Below, piece by piece: positions 35,638 to 49,450 of a stretch of DNA of 64,000 bases. The translations under genes and the position numbers were made by a program. The stretch covers positions 1-64,000 of the forward strand of contig NZ_JWJH01000005.1 of the NCBI RefSeq assembly GCF_000949865.1, in the 5' to 3' direction. Position 1 is the stretch's first letter; each line of letters begins with the position of its first letter. This DNA comes from Rhizobium nepotum 39/7 (GTDB taxonomy: Bacteria > Pseudomonadota > Alphaproteobacteria > Rhizobiales > Rhizobiaceae). The notes below the pieces were generated by a model. It did no database searches. It saw only the letters and a program-made list of their open reading frames with translations, and had not been told where the DNA came from.

Positions 35638-38088
35638 TCAATGCGAGGATTGGCAGGTATGAAGATCGAAGACGCGGAACTGCGGCTGTCCGCTGCCTGT
35701 CTTCGGCGTGAAAATGATGCGGCGCGTTTCGCCGGCGGCAAGATCGAACAGATTGTCGGAATAACGTCCCGGTTGATCGGTCTCGAGCATGACGAAAAGG
35801 GCGAGACCGGCGGCGGTGACATCGATTTCGAACTGGCCGTTTTTCAACGTCTTGACGGAGAACGTCAGTCCGGCCGGCTGAAGCTCCAGCGCCTTGTAGG
35901 TATCGCGCACGTGATGGCCTTCGCCCGTCATGCCGTTGGAGGCAATGAAGCTCCACGCAAGGATGGCGCCTTCGGGCAGGCTGTCCATGTCGATTTCGGT
36001 CAGTATCGCCGCCTTGTCCGTCGCGCATGTACCATTGGCGGACTTCAGCGGCACGCGATTGCCGTCCATGGTCAGCGCAACGATATTCATGTCGATTTCG
36101 ACATCCTCCGCCGTGTCGTTGACCATGGAGAAGCTTACCCGGCGTCCATCGTCCGAGGGAATGGCCGAGACCGCGACCGGCTGGAAGAAGCGGCGCGCGG
36201 CATAATGCAACGCCTTCCAGCCGCCGCCGTAATCGAGGCTCGACCAGGAGGCGACCGGCCAGGTGTCGTTGAGCTGCCAATAGAGCGTGCCCATGCAATG
36301 GGGTTTCAGCGAGCGCCAGTGGTCGACAGCGGTGCGGATGGCCAGCGCCTGCTGAACCTGGCTCAGATAGACGAAATTGGCGAAATCCTTCGGAAAGCGG
36401 AAATAGCGGAACATGGTGCCGGCGATCCGCTCGTTGCCGCCGACATTCTTCTGATGCAGCTCGATTACCGGGGAGGCGATGTTCATGTCTTTCTCTTCCG
36501 CATAGGTGCGGATGACCGGCATGGATGTATAGGACTGGAAACCGAATTCGGAACAGAAGCGGGGCTTCACCGAACGGTAATTATCGAACGATTTGTTTTC
36601 ATGCCAGACGGACCAGTAATGCATATCGCCGGAACCGTCCGCATGCCAGGCGTCGCCATAATCGAGATAGCCTGAAGCCGGGCTGGAAGGCCACCAGAGC
36701 GCTTCGGGAGCAGCTTTTTTCAGGGCCTTTTCGATGGTGCGGTTCAGGCGGTCGTAAGCCACGAGATAGCGGTCGCGGTTGTTGCGGGACTCGTCAAACC
36801 AGGTGAGCGCGCCCACCAGTTCGTTATCGCCGCACCAGAGCGCGATCGACGGGTGCGAAGACAGGCGTTTTACCTGGTAATCGACCTCGTGTTCGATATT
36901 GTCCAGAAAGTCCTCGCTGCAGGGGTACAGGTTGCAGGCGAACATGAAATCCTGCCAGACCAGAAGGCCGAGACGGTCGCAGAGATCGTAGAACCAGTCC
37001 TCCTCGTAAAACCCGCCGCCCCAGACCCGGATCATGTTCATGTTGGCCTCGACCGCCGAGCACAGGAGGTCTTCGGTTTTTTCGCGGCTGGTCAGCGAAT
37101 AAAGCGCATCTGATGGAATCCAGTTGGCGCCACGGCAGAAGATTTCCCGGCCGTTGATACGAAAGGCAAAGCGGCTGCCCGCCTCATCCTTGTCGGTCAG
37201 AAGCTCGATGGTCCTGAAGCCGATCTTACGGGTGACGGTTTCATCCGGCAGTTCGACCGTCAGCGTGTAGAGTGTCTGTTCGCCGCTGCCCGCCGGCCAC
37301 CAGAGCGCGGGGTTTTCCACGAAGAAGATGTGGCGCACCACCGTCTCGCCCGCACCGACGCCGCAATCCAGCCGCAGCCTTTCATCGTTGAGAGACAGAT
37401 AGACCGGCAGGCTCGCCGGGCCTTCGGCAAACAGCGTGACGGCCACATGCAGCTCGACCCCACCCTCGATATGGTGCTGAGAGGTGACGACATGTTCGAT
37501 GCGGGCCGTATCGAGGCGCCTCAGCAGGATTTTGCCGTAGAGGCCGAGCGGTGCAATCGCGATGTTCCAGTCCCAGCCGAAATGGCATTGCGGCTTGCGC
37601 AGCATGTTGCCGTTGGCAATCGGCGAGTTGCCTTCATGGTAGGGGATATAGAAAGGCTGCCGCGCCTGACGTTCCGCACCGGCGGCAACATTGGAATGGA
37701 AATGGATGCGAATGGTGTTTTCACCGGGCCGCAGGGCGCGCGAGACATCGGGACGGTAACGGCGGAAGCAATTGTCGGAGCTCAGGACCGGCACGTCGTT
37801 GACGAAGACGATGGCGACGGTATCGAGGTAATCGATATCGAGATACCAGCTGGCATCGGCGTCATCGAGAACGAAAGTCCGCTCGATGATCCAGTCCCGC
37901 TGTGCAACCCATTGCACCGCATTTTCATTGGCGCCGTGATAGGGGTCAGGGATGATGCCCGCATTTTTGAGAGCGCTATGAATATCGCCCGGCACAGGAA
38001 GCTCGGTAGCATGGTCTCCTTCAGCCGATGTCAGGCGCCAGAGCCCGGCCAGATCGATGACGGTTTCGGGCGAGGAGGAAGAAATCAT
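35638..38088 (-). CDS. Glycoside hydrolase family 2 beta-mannosidase
   Basis: This 816-residue enzyme is a GH2 beta-mannosidase: an N-terminal jelly-roll (residues about 10-180), an immunoglobulin-like domain, a TIM barrel from about 280 and C-terminal beta domains. The barrel has the acid/base Glu in LWCGDNELVGAL and the nucleophile Glu in PRFCSEFGFQSY, with WGGGFYEEDWFYDLCDRLG and YWQLNDTWPVASWSS also typical. It should release mannose from mannosides. No signal peptide is evident, so a cytoplasmic role is likely. I use ATG 38088 (MISSSSPET); the open frame to 38283 is not conserved-looking. It is divergent from a LacI-family gene. Confidence 0.9.
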   Translation of the reverse strand: MISSSSPETVIDLAGLWRLTSAEGDHATELPVPGDIHSALKNAGIIPDPYHGANENAVQWVAQRDWIIERTFVLDDADASWYLDIDYLDTVAIVFVNDVPVLSSDNCFRRYRPDVSRALRPGENTIRIHFHSNVAAGAERQARQPFYIPYHEGNSPIANGNMLRKPQCHFGWDWNIAIAPLGLYGKILLRRLDTARIEHVVTSQHHIEGGVELHVAVTLFAEGPASLPVYLSLNDERLRLDCGVGAGETVVRHIFFVENPALWWPAGSGEQTLYTLTVELPDETVTRKIGFRTIELLTDKDEAGSRFAFRINGREIFCRGANWIPSDALYSLTSREKTEDLLCSAVEANMNMIRVWGGGFYEEDWFYDLCDRLGLLVWQDFMFACNLYPCSEDFLDNIEHEVDYQVKRLSSHPSIALWCGDNELVGALTWFDESRNNRDRYLVAYDRLNRTIEKALKKAAPEALWWPSSPASGYLDYGDAWHADGSGDMHYWSVWHENKSFDNYRSVKPRFCSEFGFQSYTSMPVIRTYAEEKDMNIASPVIELHQKNVGGNERIAGTMFRYFRFPKDFANFVYLSQVQQALAIRTAVDHWRSLKPHCMGTLYWQLNDTWPVASWSSLDYGGGWKALHYAARRFFQPVAVSAIPSDDGRRVSFSMVNDTAEDVEIDMNIVALTMDGNRVPLKSANGTCATDKAAILTEIDMDSLPEGAILAWSFIASNGMTGEGHHVRDTYKALELQPAGLTFSVKTLKNGQFEIDVTAAGLALFVMLETDQPGRYSDNLFDLAAGETRRIIFTPKTGSGQPQFRVFDLHTCQSSH

Positions 38089-39646
<1,558 letters not shown>

Positions 39647-39667
39647 GAGAAGCATCGCCTTTCCCGA

Positions 39668-40678
39668 TCAGGAGAGGCAATTCTTCAGCGAACCGGCAAT
39701 GCCGCGCATCAGCTGGAAATAAAGATCGGGGCCGGGTTCAAGCGTTGCCGCCTCGGGATCGAGCGTCGCCGATTTCGCCGCCGTGCCTTCGGTGATGACC
39801 GAGACCAGTTTTGGCTCGAATTGCGGTTCGGCAAAAACGCAGGTCGCGCCCAGCTGGCGAACCTTTTCCTGTATCTGGCTGACGCGATCAGCACCGGGCA
39901 GGGTTTCGGGACTGACAGTGATCGATCCCGCCGTCTTCACGCCATAGCGGTGCTCGAAATATTGATAGGCGTCGTGGAAGACGATGAAGGGTTTGTCCTT
40001 TACCGGCCTCACCGTTTCCGCCAGCTCCGCGTCGAGCGCATCGATATCGTCGATCAGTTTCTTCGTATTGGCCTGGTAGGTTGCGGCATTGCCGGCGTCG
40101 GCCGCAATCAATGCGGTTTCGATCTCCTGGGCCATGGCCTTGGCATTGGCCGGATCGAGCCAGAGGTGGGTGTCGTATGCACCATGTTCATGGTCGCCGC
40201 CATCGTTTTTGTGGTCCTCGCCATGATCGTGCCCCTGGTCGTGTCCATGACCAGATGCGTCATCCGTGTGGCCGGCATGCTCTCCATGGCCTTCCTTATC
40301 ATCGTCATGCTTCTCGAAAGGACCGCCTTCGCGGAAAGGAAGCTTCTCCAGCCCCTTGGCATCTTCCAGTTCCACAACCGTTGCCTTGCTGGCAAGCGCC
40401 TCCAGCGGCGTTTGCAGGAAAGCTTCCAGCCCCGGTCCGACCCAGAAGACCAGGTCGGCCTTTTCCAGCGTGCGCGCATTGGAGGGCCTGAGATTATAGG
40501 TATGCGGGGAGGCCGCGCCATCGACGATGAGTTTCGGTTCGCCAACGCCGCGCATGATCGCTGCGACAAGGGAATGGACAGGCTTGATCGAGACCACGAC
40601 ATTGGGCGCGGCCGTGGCGCCGGAGGCGGCTGCCGCTATTGCTGCCGATGCCATGAGCGGGATCACGAACGATCGCAT
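39668..40678 (-). CDS. znuA: Zinc ABC transporter substrate-binding protein ZnuA
   Basis: This 336-residue periplasmic protein binds Zn(II) for import by ZnuBC. A signal peptide ends after TAA of ASGATAAPNVV, and the metal ligands fall in SIKPVHSLVAA, SPHTYNLRPS, HDAYQYFEHRYG and a late Glu/Asp. The histidine- and aspartate-rich loop between residues 124 and 170 (GHGEHAGHTDD, GHGHDQGHDHGEDH) is the usual zinc-gathering loop of ZnuA. I chose ATG 40678 (MRSFVIP), 9 bases after GGAG, over the GTG at 40687. It is divergent from znuC. Confidence 0.95.
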   Translation of the reverse strand: MRSFVIPLMASAAIAAAASGATAAPNVVVSIKPVHSLVAAIMRGVGEPKLIVDGAASPHTYNLRPSNARTLEKADLVFWVGPGLEAFLQTPLEALASKATVVELEDAKGLEKLPFREGGPFEKHDDDKEGHGEHAGHTDDASGHGHDQGHDHGEDHKNDGGDHEHGAYDTHLWLDPANAKAMAQEIETALIAADAGNAATYQANTKKLIDDIDALDAELAETVRPVKDKPFIVFHDAYQYFEHRYGVKTAGSITVSPETLPGADRVSQIQEKVRQLGATCVFAEPQFEPKLVSVITEGTAAKSATLDPEAATLEPGPDLYFQLMRGIAGSLKNCLS

Positions 40679-40708
40679 GAAATGCACTCCACTTGAAGAA
40701 GTATGGTT

Positions 40709-40720
40709 ATGTTATTACAT
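40709..40720. promoter_or_regulatory. Candidate Zur box between znuA and znuC
   Basis: ATGTTATTACAT, extended on both sides by GGTT and TTAT, is a palindromic AT-rich element centred in the znuA/znuC gap. Its form agrees with Zur operators of Rhizobiales. It would let Zur with zinc repress both directions at once. Flanking sequence 40721-40745 also contains TATAAC, a likely -10. Confidence 0.65.
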
Positions 40721-40782
40721 TTATTGCGTAACTCTATAACGTATGCGATAGCGGTAAGCAACATCGCCGATCGGACAATCCC

Positions 40783-41709
40783 ATGCTTCATTCCGCCCAC
40801 AAGGGCAACGAGATACTGGTCTCCCTTTCCAATGCCGGCGCGCGGCGCAACGACCGCTGGCTGGTGCGCGGCGTGGAGTTTTCCGTCAGCAAAGGCGAGA
40901 TCGTCACGCTGATCGGGCCGAACGGTTCGGGCAAATCCACCAGTGCGAAAATGGCGATCGGCGTCTTGAAACCGAATGAAGGCGAGGTGTCGCGCATTGC
41001 CGGTCTGAGGGTCGGTTATGTGCCGCAGAAGCTTTCCGTCGACTGGACCATGCCGCTTTCGGTACGCCGGCTGATGACGCTGACCGGACCATTGCCGGCG
41101 CGCGAAATCGACGCGGCGCTGAATGCCACGGGCATCGCGCATCTGGCCGGTGCGGAGGTCCAGCATCTTTCCGGCGGAGAGTTCCAGCGTGCGCTTCTTG
41201 CCCGCGCCATTGCCCGCAAGCCGGACCTGCTGGTGCTTGATGAGCCCGTGCAGGGCGTTGATTTTTCCGGTGAGATCGCGCTTTATGATTTGATAAAAAA
41301 TATCAGGAATTCAAATAATTGCGGAATTCTGTTAATCTCGCATGACCTGCATGTGGTAATGGCGGAAACCGATACCGTGATATGCCTGAACGGCCATGTC
41401 TGCTGCCGGGGAACGCCGCAGGCGGTAAGCCAGAGCCCGGAATATATGCGGCTTTTCGGTGGCGCTGCGGCCAAGGGCCTTGCCGTTTACAGCCACCATC
41501 ACGACCACACCCATCTGCCCGATGGCCGGGTGCAGCACGCGGACGGTTCGGTGACCGAACATTGTCACCCCGATGACGGTCATCATCACGCGCATGACCA
41601 TGAGCATCCTCACGATGATCATCATGACGACCATGGCGAATGCGGTTGCGGCCATGAGCATGACGGCCATGCCACCTCCAACCACGGGCAGGGAGAGCGG
41701 CATGTTTGA
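40783..41709 (+). CDS. znuC: Zinc ABC transporter ATP-binding protein ZnuC
   Basis: The 308-residue cytoplasmic ATPase drives ZnuAB zinc uptake. Walker A is GPNGSGKSTSAKM (near residue 47), the signature is HLSGGEFQRALLARA, and Walker B is LLVLDEPVQGVD. Residues after about 238 form a histidine-rich tail with many HxH and HDH motifs ending in a CGCGHEHDGH stretch, longer than in E. coli ZnuC, a likely metal-binding or sensing extension. It overlaps znuB by 8 bases. Confidence 0.95.
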   Translation: MLHSAHKGNEILVSLSNAGARRNDRWLVRGVEFSVSKGEIVTLIGPNGSGKSTSAKMAIGVLKPNEGEVSRIAGLRVGYVPQKLSVDWTMPLSVRRLMTLTGPLPAREIDAALNATGIAHLAGAEVQHLSGGEFQRALLARAIARKPDLLVLDEPVQGVDFSGEIALYDLIKNIRNSNNCGILLISHDLHVVMAETDTVICLNGHVCCRGTPQAVSQSPEYMRLFGGAAAKGLAVYSHHHDHTHLPDGRVQHADGSVTEHCHPDDGHHHAHDHEHPHDDHHDDHGECGCGHEHDGHATSNHGQGERHV

Positions 41710-42520
41710 CGATTTCTTCGTCCGCGCCATGGTCGCCGGCATCGGCGTCGCGCTCACCGCCGGGCCGCTCGGCTGTTTTGTCGTCTGGCGGCGCATGGCC
41801 TATTTCGGCGATACGATGGCCCATTCGGCGCTGCTCGGCGTTGCCCTGTCGCTGCTTTTGCAGATCAATCTCATCGTGAGCGTCTTTCTGGTGGCGTCCG
41901 CCGTTTCGATCCTGTTGATTTTTCTGCAACGGCGGCAGGCGCTTTCCGCCGATGCGCTTCTCGGCATACTCTCCCATTCGGCGCTGGCGATCGGTCTCGT
42001 CATCGTCGCCTTCATGAGCTGGGTGCGCATCGACCTCGTATCGTTCCTGTTCGGCGATATTCTGGCCGTCACCCGCAGCGATATCGCGCTGATCTGGGGC
42101 GGGGGGCTGGTGGTGCTGGTCTCCATGGTGTTCCTGTGGCGGTCTCTGCTCGCCTCCACCGTCAATACCGAGCTGGCCGAGGCGGAGGGGCTGAACCCGG
42201 AACGTTCCAAACTCATCTTCACGCTGTTGATGGCGCTGGTGATCGCCATTGCCATGAAAGTGGTCGGCATCATGCTGATCACCTCGCTGCTCATCATACC
42301 GGCTGCGACCGCCAGACGGTTTTCCGCCACGCCCGAGGTGATGGCGGTGGTCGCGTCGCTGATTGGCGCGGTTGCCGTCGTCGGTGGCCTGTTCGGCTCG
42401 CTGACCTACGATACGCCGTCCGGCCCGTCCATCGTGGTTGCCGCCGTGATCCTGTTCGTTATAAGCCTGTTGCCGGCGCCGGGTTTTTCCCGCTCCGCGG
42501 ATGAAGGAGGCAAGTCATGA
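41702..42520 (+). CDS. znuB: Zinc ABC transporter permease ZnuB
   Basis: This 272-residue inner-membrane protein is the channel of the zinc importer, with about eight hydrophobic segments (ALTAGPLGCFVVWRRMAYFGDTMAHSALLG, typical of the ABC-3 family, split across the first loop). The start at 41702 (MFDDFFVRA) follows GGGAGAGCGGC and overlaps the end of znuC. The frame is open upstream in the His-rich tail region, which is not part of it. Its stop overlaps the zur start (ATGA). Confidence 0.95.
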   Translation: MFDDFFVRAMVAGIGVALTAGPLGCFVVWRRMAYFGDTMAHSALLGVALSLLLQINLIVSVFLVASAVSILLIFLQRRQALSADALLGILSHSALAIGLVIVAFMSWVRIDLVSFLFGDILAVTRSDIALIWGGGLVVLVSMVFLWRSLLASTVNTELAEAEGLNPERSKLIFTLLMALVIAIAMKVVGIMLITSLLIIPAATARRFSATPEVMAVVASLIGAVAVVGGLFGSLTYDTPSGPSIVVAAVILFVISLLPAPGFSRSADEGGKS

Positions 42521-42921
42521 ATGCGCAGAACCTTACCAAAAACCAGTCGCTGGTCATGAATGCCCTGTCGAATGCGCATGCGCCGCTCAGCGCCTATGTG
42601 ATCCTCGACAAGCTGCGCGATGACGGTTTTCGCGCACCGCTGCAAGTCTACCGGGCGCTGGAAAAGCTGGTGGAATACGGCCTCGTGCACCGGCTTGAGA
42701 GCCTCAACGCCTTCGTTGCCTGCACCCATACGCAGGCTGAATGCTGCTCGCATCACCACGGAACGGTGGCCTTTGCCATTTGCGAATCCTGCGGGCAGGT
42801 GAACGAGTTCCACGATCACGAGATCGACCACCGCCTTGAGCGCTGGGTCAAGGACAGCAAGTTCAAGGCGGAAAAGACCACCATCGAGATTCGCGGTCTC
42901 TGCGCCGCCTGCGCGGCATAG
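42517..42921 (+). CDS. zur: Zinc uptake regulator Zur (Fur family)
   Basis: This 134-residue Fur-family repressor senses zinc. The N-terminal winged helix (LNAQNLTKNQ, then LSAYVILDKLRDDGFRAPLQVYRALEKLVEYG) is followed by the metal part with CTHTQAECCSHHHGT, the CESCGQ pair, and a terminal CAAC pair for structural zinc. It is fourth in the znuC-znuB-zur transcript and overlaps znuB by 4 bases, so it should autoregulate with the uptake genes. Confidence 0.93.
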   Translation: MNAQNLTKNQSLVMNALSNAHAPLSAYVILDKLRDDGFRAPLQVYRALEKLVEYGLVHRLESLNAFVACTHTQAECCSHHHGTVAFAICESCGQVNEFHDHEIDHRLERWVKDSKFKAEKTTIEIRGLCAACAA

Positions 42922-42946
42922 GCACCCCCTTTTTAGAGGGCCGGCG

Positions 42947-43480
42947 TCATCCTTCGATGATCGCCAGATCCTTTGAAAAACGCTTCCAGTTCTCGATGTA
43001 TTTTTCCGCCGAGCGGCGAAGGCCGGCGACGGCCTCATCATCCAGTGTTCTGATGGCTCGTGCAGGTGATCCGACGATCAGGGAATTGTCTGGAAACTCC
43101 TTGCCTTCCGTCACCAGCGCATTGGCGCCGACAAGGCAGTTGCGGCCGATCTTCGCGCCATTCAGGATCGTTGCGCCCATACCGACCAGCGAATTGTCGC
43201 CGATGGTGCAGCCATGCACGATGGCGTGGTGGCCGATGGTGCACATTTCACCGATGACAGCGGCAAAACCGGGATCGCTATGCACCATCGCGCCTTCCTG
43301 AATGTTGGTACCACGCCCGACGCTGATCGGTTCATTATCGCCGCGCAGCGTCGCGCCAAACCAGATGCCGACATCCTCACTGAGCGTCACCGAGCCGATG
43401 ACATTGGCATCGGGCGCCACCCAGTAGCGACCCGGCGCAGGGGTTTGCGGCACCCGGTCGGCAAGGCGATAAAGCGGCAT
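42947..43480 (-). CDS. Gamma-class carbonic anhydrase-family protein
   Basis: The 177-residue protein is a trimeric left-handed beta helix of the gamma-carbonic anhydrase family (YrdA/CaiE-like), with hexapeptide repeats (GSVTLSEDVGIWFGATLRGDNEP, NIQEGAMVHSDPG, CTIGHHAIVHGCTIG) carrying metal His residues. Whether it hydrates CO2 is not certain, as many members lack activity. I use ATG 43480 after GGGAGGAAAACCGCC. It is 37 bases after the FAH-family gene and co-directional. Confidence 0.88.
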   Translation of the reverse strand: MPLYRLADRVPQTPAPGRYWVAPDANVIGSVTLSEDVGIWFGATLRGDNEPISVGRGTNIQEGAMVHSDPGFAAVIGEMCTIGHHAIVHGCTIGDNSLVGMGATILNGAKIGRNCLVGANALVTEGKEFPDNSLIVGSPARAIRTLDDEAVAGLRRSAEKYIENWKRFSKDLAIIEG

Positions 43481-43517
43481 GGCGGTTTTCCTCCCTCTGG
43501 ATTTTCGCTGATCGCGG

Positions 43518-44207
43518 TCAGGCGACCGTGACGGACAAGGTGCCGACACCCTCGACGCCGCATTCGATCCGGTCACCGCGCAGGATGGGGCCGACGCCCG
43601 CCGGCGTGCCGGTCATGATGACGTCGCCTGCGGCGAGCGTGAAGAGTTTCGAAAGTTCGGCAATCACTTCCGGCACCTTCCAGATCATCTGGGCGAGATC
43701 GCCGGTCTGCTTGCGCTCGCCATTGACATCGAGCCAGATCGCTCCGGCGGCAGGGTGGCCGATCTTGTCTGCGGGAATGATGGCGGAAACCGGCGCGGAA
43801 TATTCGAATGCTTTCGCGCCCTCCCAGGAACGGCCCATCTTCTTCAGACCGTCCTGAAGGTCGCGGCGCGTCATGTCGATGCCGACGGCGTAACCCCAGA
43901 CATGGTTCAGCGCTTCACTTGCCGGAATATCCGCACCGCCGCTTTGGAGAACCACGACACATTCGACTTCGTAATGCACGTTCGACGACAGCGGCGGGTA
44001 GGGGAAGTCGTGACCTGCGGGCAGCAGATTGTCCGCGTTCTTCTGGAAATAAAACGGCGGTTCCCGCGAGGGATCGTGGCCCATCTCGATGGCGTGATCG
44101 GCATAATTGCGGCCGACGCAATAGACCCGCCGCACGGGGAACATCGCATCCGTGCCTTCCACGGGCAGAAGAACGGGTTTCGGGGCGGGAATGACGGTGG
44201 CGGCCAT
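43518..44207 (-). CDS. Fumarylacetoacetate hydrolase-family protein
   Basis: This 229-residue protein is a small FAH-fold hydrolase or decarboxylase (oxaloacetate/acylpyruvate type). It shows VYCVGRNYADHAIEMGH, the metal-binding E-V-E triad region NVHYEVECVVVL, GYAVGIDMTRRDLQ, and the terminal VIMTGTPAGVGPILRGD. Substrate is not determined by sequence; FAHD1-like acylpyruvases are the closest in size. ATG 44207 follows AGGAAATCCC. It leads a two-gene unit with the gamma-carbonic anhydrase. Confidence 0.88.
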   Translation of the reverse strand: MAATVIPAPKPVLLPVEGTDAMFPVRRVYCVGRNYADHAIEMGHDPSREPPFYFQKNADNLLPAGHDFPYPPLSSNVHYEVECVVVLQSGGADIPASEALNHVWGYAVGIDMTRRDLQDGLKKMGRSWEGAKAFEYSAPVSAIIPADKIGHPAAGAIWLDVNGERKQTGDLAQMIWKVPEVIAELSKLFTLAAGDVIMTGTPAGVGPILRGDRIECGVEGVGTLSVTVA

Positions 44208-44346
44208 GGGATTTCCTGTCGTCTTTTTTAGAGCTGCAAGTCTTGTCCCGCGATTCCGGGGCGATTTCCAGTTCAAAATGGCTGCGATCGCAAAACTGGC
44301 TTTTTGCGGTCCTTTGCTGTAGAAGCCCGCGCAAAGAGGTTAATTC

Positions 44347-45357
44347 ATGTATAGAGAAGCGCTTGCAAACGGCGAGAAAATTTTCGCCGTGGCCCCCATG
44401 ATCGATTGGACCGACACGAGGTGCAGATTTCTGCACCGGCAATTGTCGAAGCGCGCGCTGCTTTATACCGAAATGATCGTCGCCGACGCCATCATCCATG
44501 GCCAGCGCGACAGGCTGCTCAGCTATCACACCCAGGAACATCCGGTGGCGCTGCAACTCGGTGGATCGGATCCGGCAAAGCTTGCCGAGGCGGTGCGGAT
44601 TGCCGGCGATTACGGTTATGACGAGATCAATCTCAATGTCGGCTGCCCTTCGGACCGGGTGCAATCCGGCACTTTTGGCGCCTGCCTGATGCGGGAACCG
44701 GAGATCGTGGCGCAATGCGTGACGGCGATGAAGGCTGTTGCGAGCGTGCCGGTCACGGTGAAATGCCGCATCGGGGTTGACGATCAGGAGCCGGAGGCCG
44801 TGTTGCCGGAATTTCTGGCGCGGGTCGTCGCCGCTGGTGCGGACGCTGTCTGGGTGCATGCGCGCAAGGCCTGGCTGCAGGGGCTTTCGCCCAAGGAAAA
44901 CCGGGAGGTTCCGCCGCTCGATTATGATCTCGTCTATCGTATGAAACGGGAAAATCCTGACGTCTTCATCGGCATCAATGGCGGTATCGCCGATCTCGAT
45001 CAGGCGAGCGAGCACCTCAAACATATTGATGGCGTGATGCTCGGCCGTGCGGCCTATCACAACACGTCCATCCTCGCCGAGGTCGACCATCGTATCTATG
45101 GTGAAGAGGCCCGGCAGCCCGACTGGATCTGGCTGCGTGACGCGATGATGGCCTATGCCGCCGACTATATCGCTGCGGGCGGGCGTCTCAACCACGTTAC
45201 CCGCCATATGGTCGGCCTGTTTCAGGGCATGCCCGGTGCGCGTCGTTTCCGGCAGGTTCTATCCAGCGACGCCACCCGGCCAGGCGCCGGACCAGAGGTG
45301 ATCGAGGCGGCGTTCACCGCCATCGATTTCAATCCGACGAAAGAAATGGCAGGCTGA
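44347..45357 (+). CDS. dusA: tRNA-dihydrouridine(20/20a) synthase DusA
   Basis: The 336-residue flavoenzyme reduces uridine at positions 20 and 20a in tRNA. It has the N-terminal substrate-binding PMIDWTDTRCRFLHRQLS, and the catalytic cysteine region INLNVGCPSDRVQSGTFGACLM (active Cys in the last part), followed by the FMN-binding TVKCRIGVDD and NGGIADLDQA. The ATG follows AAAGAGGTTAATTC. Size matches DusA. Confidence 0.95.
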   Translation: MYREALANGEKIFAVAPMIDWTDTRCRFLHRQLSKRALLYTEMIVADAIIHGQRDRLLSYHTQEHPVALQLGGSDPAKLAEAVRIAGDYGYDEINLNVGCPSDRVQSGTFGACLMREPEIVAQCVTAMKAVASVPVTVKCRIGVDDQEPEAVLPEFLARVVAAGADAVWVHARKAWLQGLSPKENREVPPLDYDLVYRMKRENPDVFIGINGGIADLDQASEHLKHIDGVMLGRAAYHNTSILAEVDHRIYGEEARQPDWIWLRDAMMAYAADYIAAGGRLNHVTRHMVGLFQGMPGARRFRQVLSSDATRPGAGPEVIEAAFTAIDFNPTKEMAG

Positions 45358-45363
45358 GAGGGA

Positions 45364-46164
45364 TCAGACCGCTTTTTGCAATGCCCGCGCGCCGTTGGGC
45401 GCATTGATCTTGCCGCCGGTGATGAAGAAGGCGAAGACGTCACGCGGGGTCTTTTCGGCCTGCCTGTCGGGCGCGATCAACGGCAGATCGTCCGGTACGC
45501 CGCCCGCCGCATAGGTCTTGACCCGTTTTGCCCAGTGATCGATCCCGGCTTTCGGGTAGCAGGTCTCGATATCGTCTTCGCCCTTCTGCAGGCGGCAATA
45601 GACGAAATCGGCAGTTACGTCAGGCAGCATCGGATAATCGTGATGATCGGCGCAGACGACTGCGACCTTGTGTTTTGTGAGTAGATCGATGAATTCCGGC
45701 ACCTGAAATGTCGGGTTTCGCACTTCGACGACGTGACGAAGGCGGATGCCATCCTGTTTTTCGGGAAGCAGCGCGAGAAAGGCACCGAAATCATCCGCGT
45801 CGAATTTTTTCGTCGGCGCGAACTGCCACAGGATCGGGCCGAGATGGCGTCCGAGTTCCGTCAGCCCTTGTGTCAGGAACTTCGCCATCGATTCACCCGC
45901 CTCGGCCAGAACCTTGCGGTTGGTGACGAAGCGGCTTGCTTTCAGGGAGAAAACGAAATCCTCAGGCACATCCGCCGCCCATTTGGCGAAGGTCTCGGGT
46001 TTCTGGCTGCTATAATAGGTGCCGTTCACCTCGATTGCCGTCATTTGCCGGCTGGCATGTTCCAGCTGGCGTTTTTTCGGCAGTTTTTCCGGATAAAACG
46101 TGCCTTCCCACGGCTCGAAGGTCCAGCCGCCGATACCGGTGCGGATCGTGCCTGATGTCGACAT
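45364..46164 (-). CDS. DUF72 domain-containing protein
   Basis: This 266-residue protein is a DUF72 (YecE) family TIM-barrel protein with the N-terminal TGIGGWTFEPWEGTFYPE, YYSSQKPETFAKWAADVPEDF and the internal RHVVEVRNPTFQ region. No activity is established for the family. Neighbours are dusA (convergent, 6 bases) and uvrA. The ATG at 46164 follows GGAGGAGGAACAGCAC. Confidence 0.85.
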   Translation of the reverse strand: MSTSGTIRTGIGGWTFEPWEGTFYPEKLPKKRQLEHASRQMTAIEVNGTYYSSQKPETFAKWAADVPEDFVFSLKASRFVTNRKVLAEAGESMAKFLTQGLTELGRHLGPILWQFAPTKKFDADDFGAFLALLPEKQDGIRLRHVVEVRNPTFQVPEFIDLLTKHKVAVVCADHHDYPMLPDVTADFVYCRLQKGEDDIETCYPKAGIDHWAKRVKTYAAGGVPDDLPLIAPDRQAEKTPRDVFAFFITGGKINAPNGARALQKAV

Positions 46165-46221
46165 GTGCTGTTCCTCCTCCGGCTCTCAGCCTTACGAATC
46201 CTCGCTCGGAAAAGCTGCGGA

Positions 46222-49143
<2,922 letters not shown>

Positions 49144-49450
49144 GATAAAGCTCGGACAAAAATAACAGGCCTGATGGCGGCGCGTCCTTATGTAGTGACG
49201 CAGCCGGACGTGTCGAGGTTTATTCCCTATCGGTCGATGGCTTTTCGGCTCACTTGACTCGAATTTCACGATTTAATAGAACAAAAAAGGAACAAATTGC
49301 AAGTGCGAATATACGCTCTTCGGAAGTCTGGATTATTCGCTGTGGATTGTTCTCCGTTGCGGTGCCCTTTATGGGCGGCGATGGGTATTGTGTGCGGAAT
49401 TTTTTGAAATGCAATTGCCGGTCATGACGACTGGCGGACAGGATGACGAG
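49144..49450. promoter_or_regulatory. Divergent uvrA/ssb control region with LexA box
   Basis: GAAC-N7-GAAC at 49279-49293 (read as GTTC-N7-GTTC on the other strand) is the alphaproteobacterial LexA/SOS box. The ssb promoter, TTGACT (49254-49259), a 17-base spacer and TAGAAC (49277-49282), has its -10 element overlapping the box. The uvrA promoter is less clear but would share the same operator. No gene lies in the rest. Confidence 0.8.
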
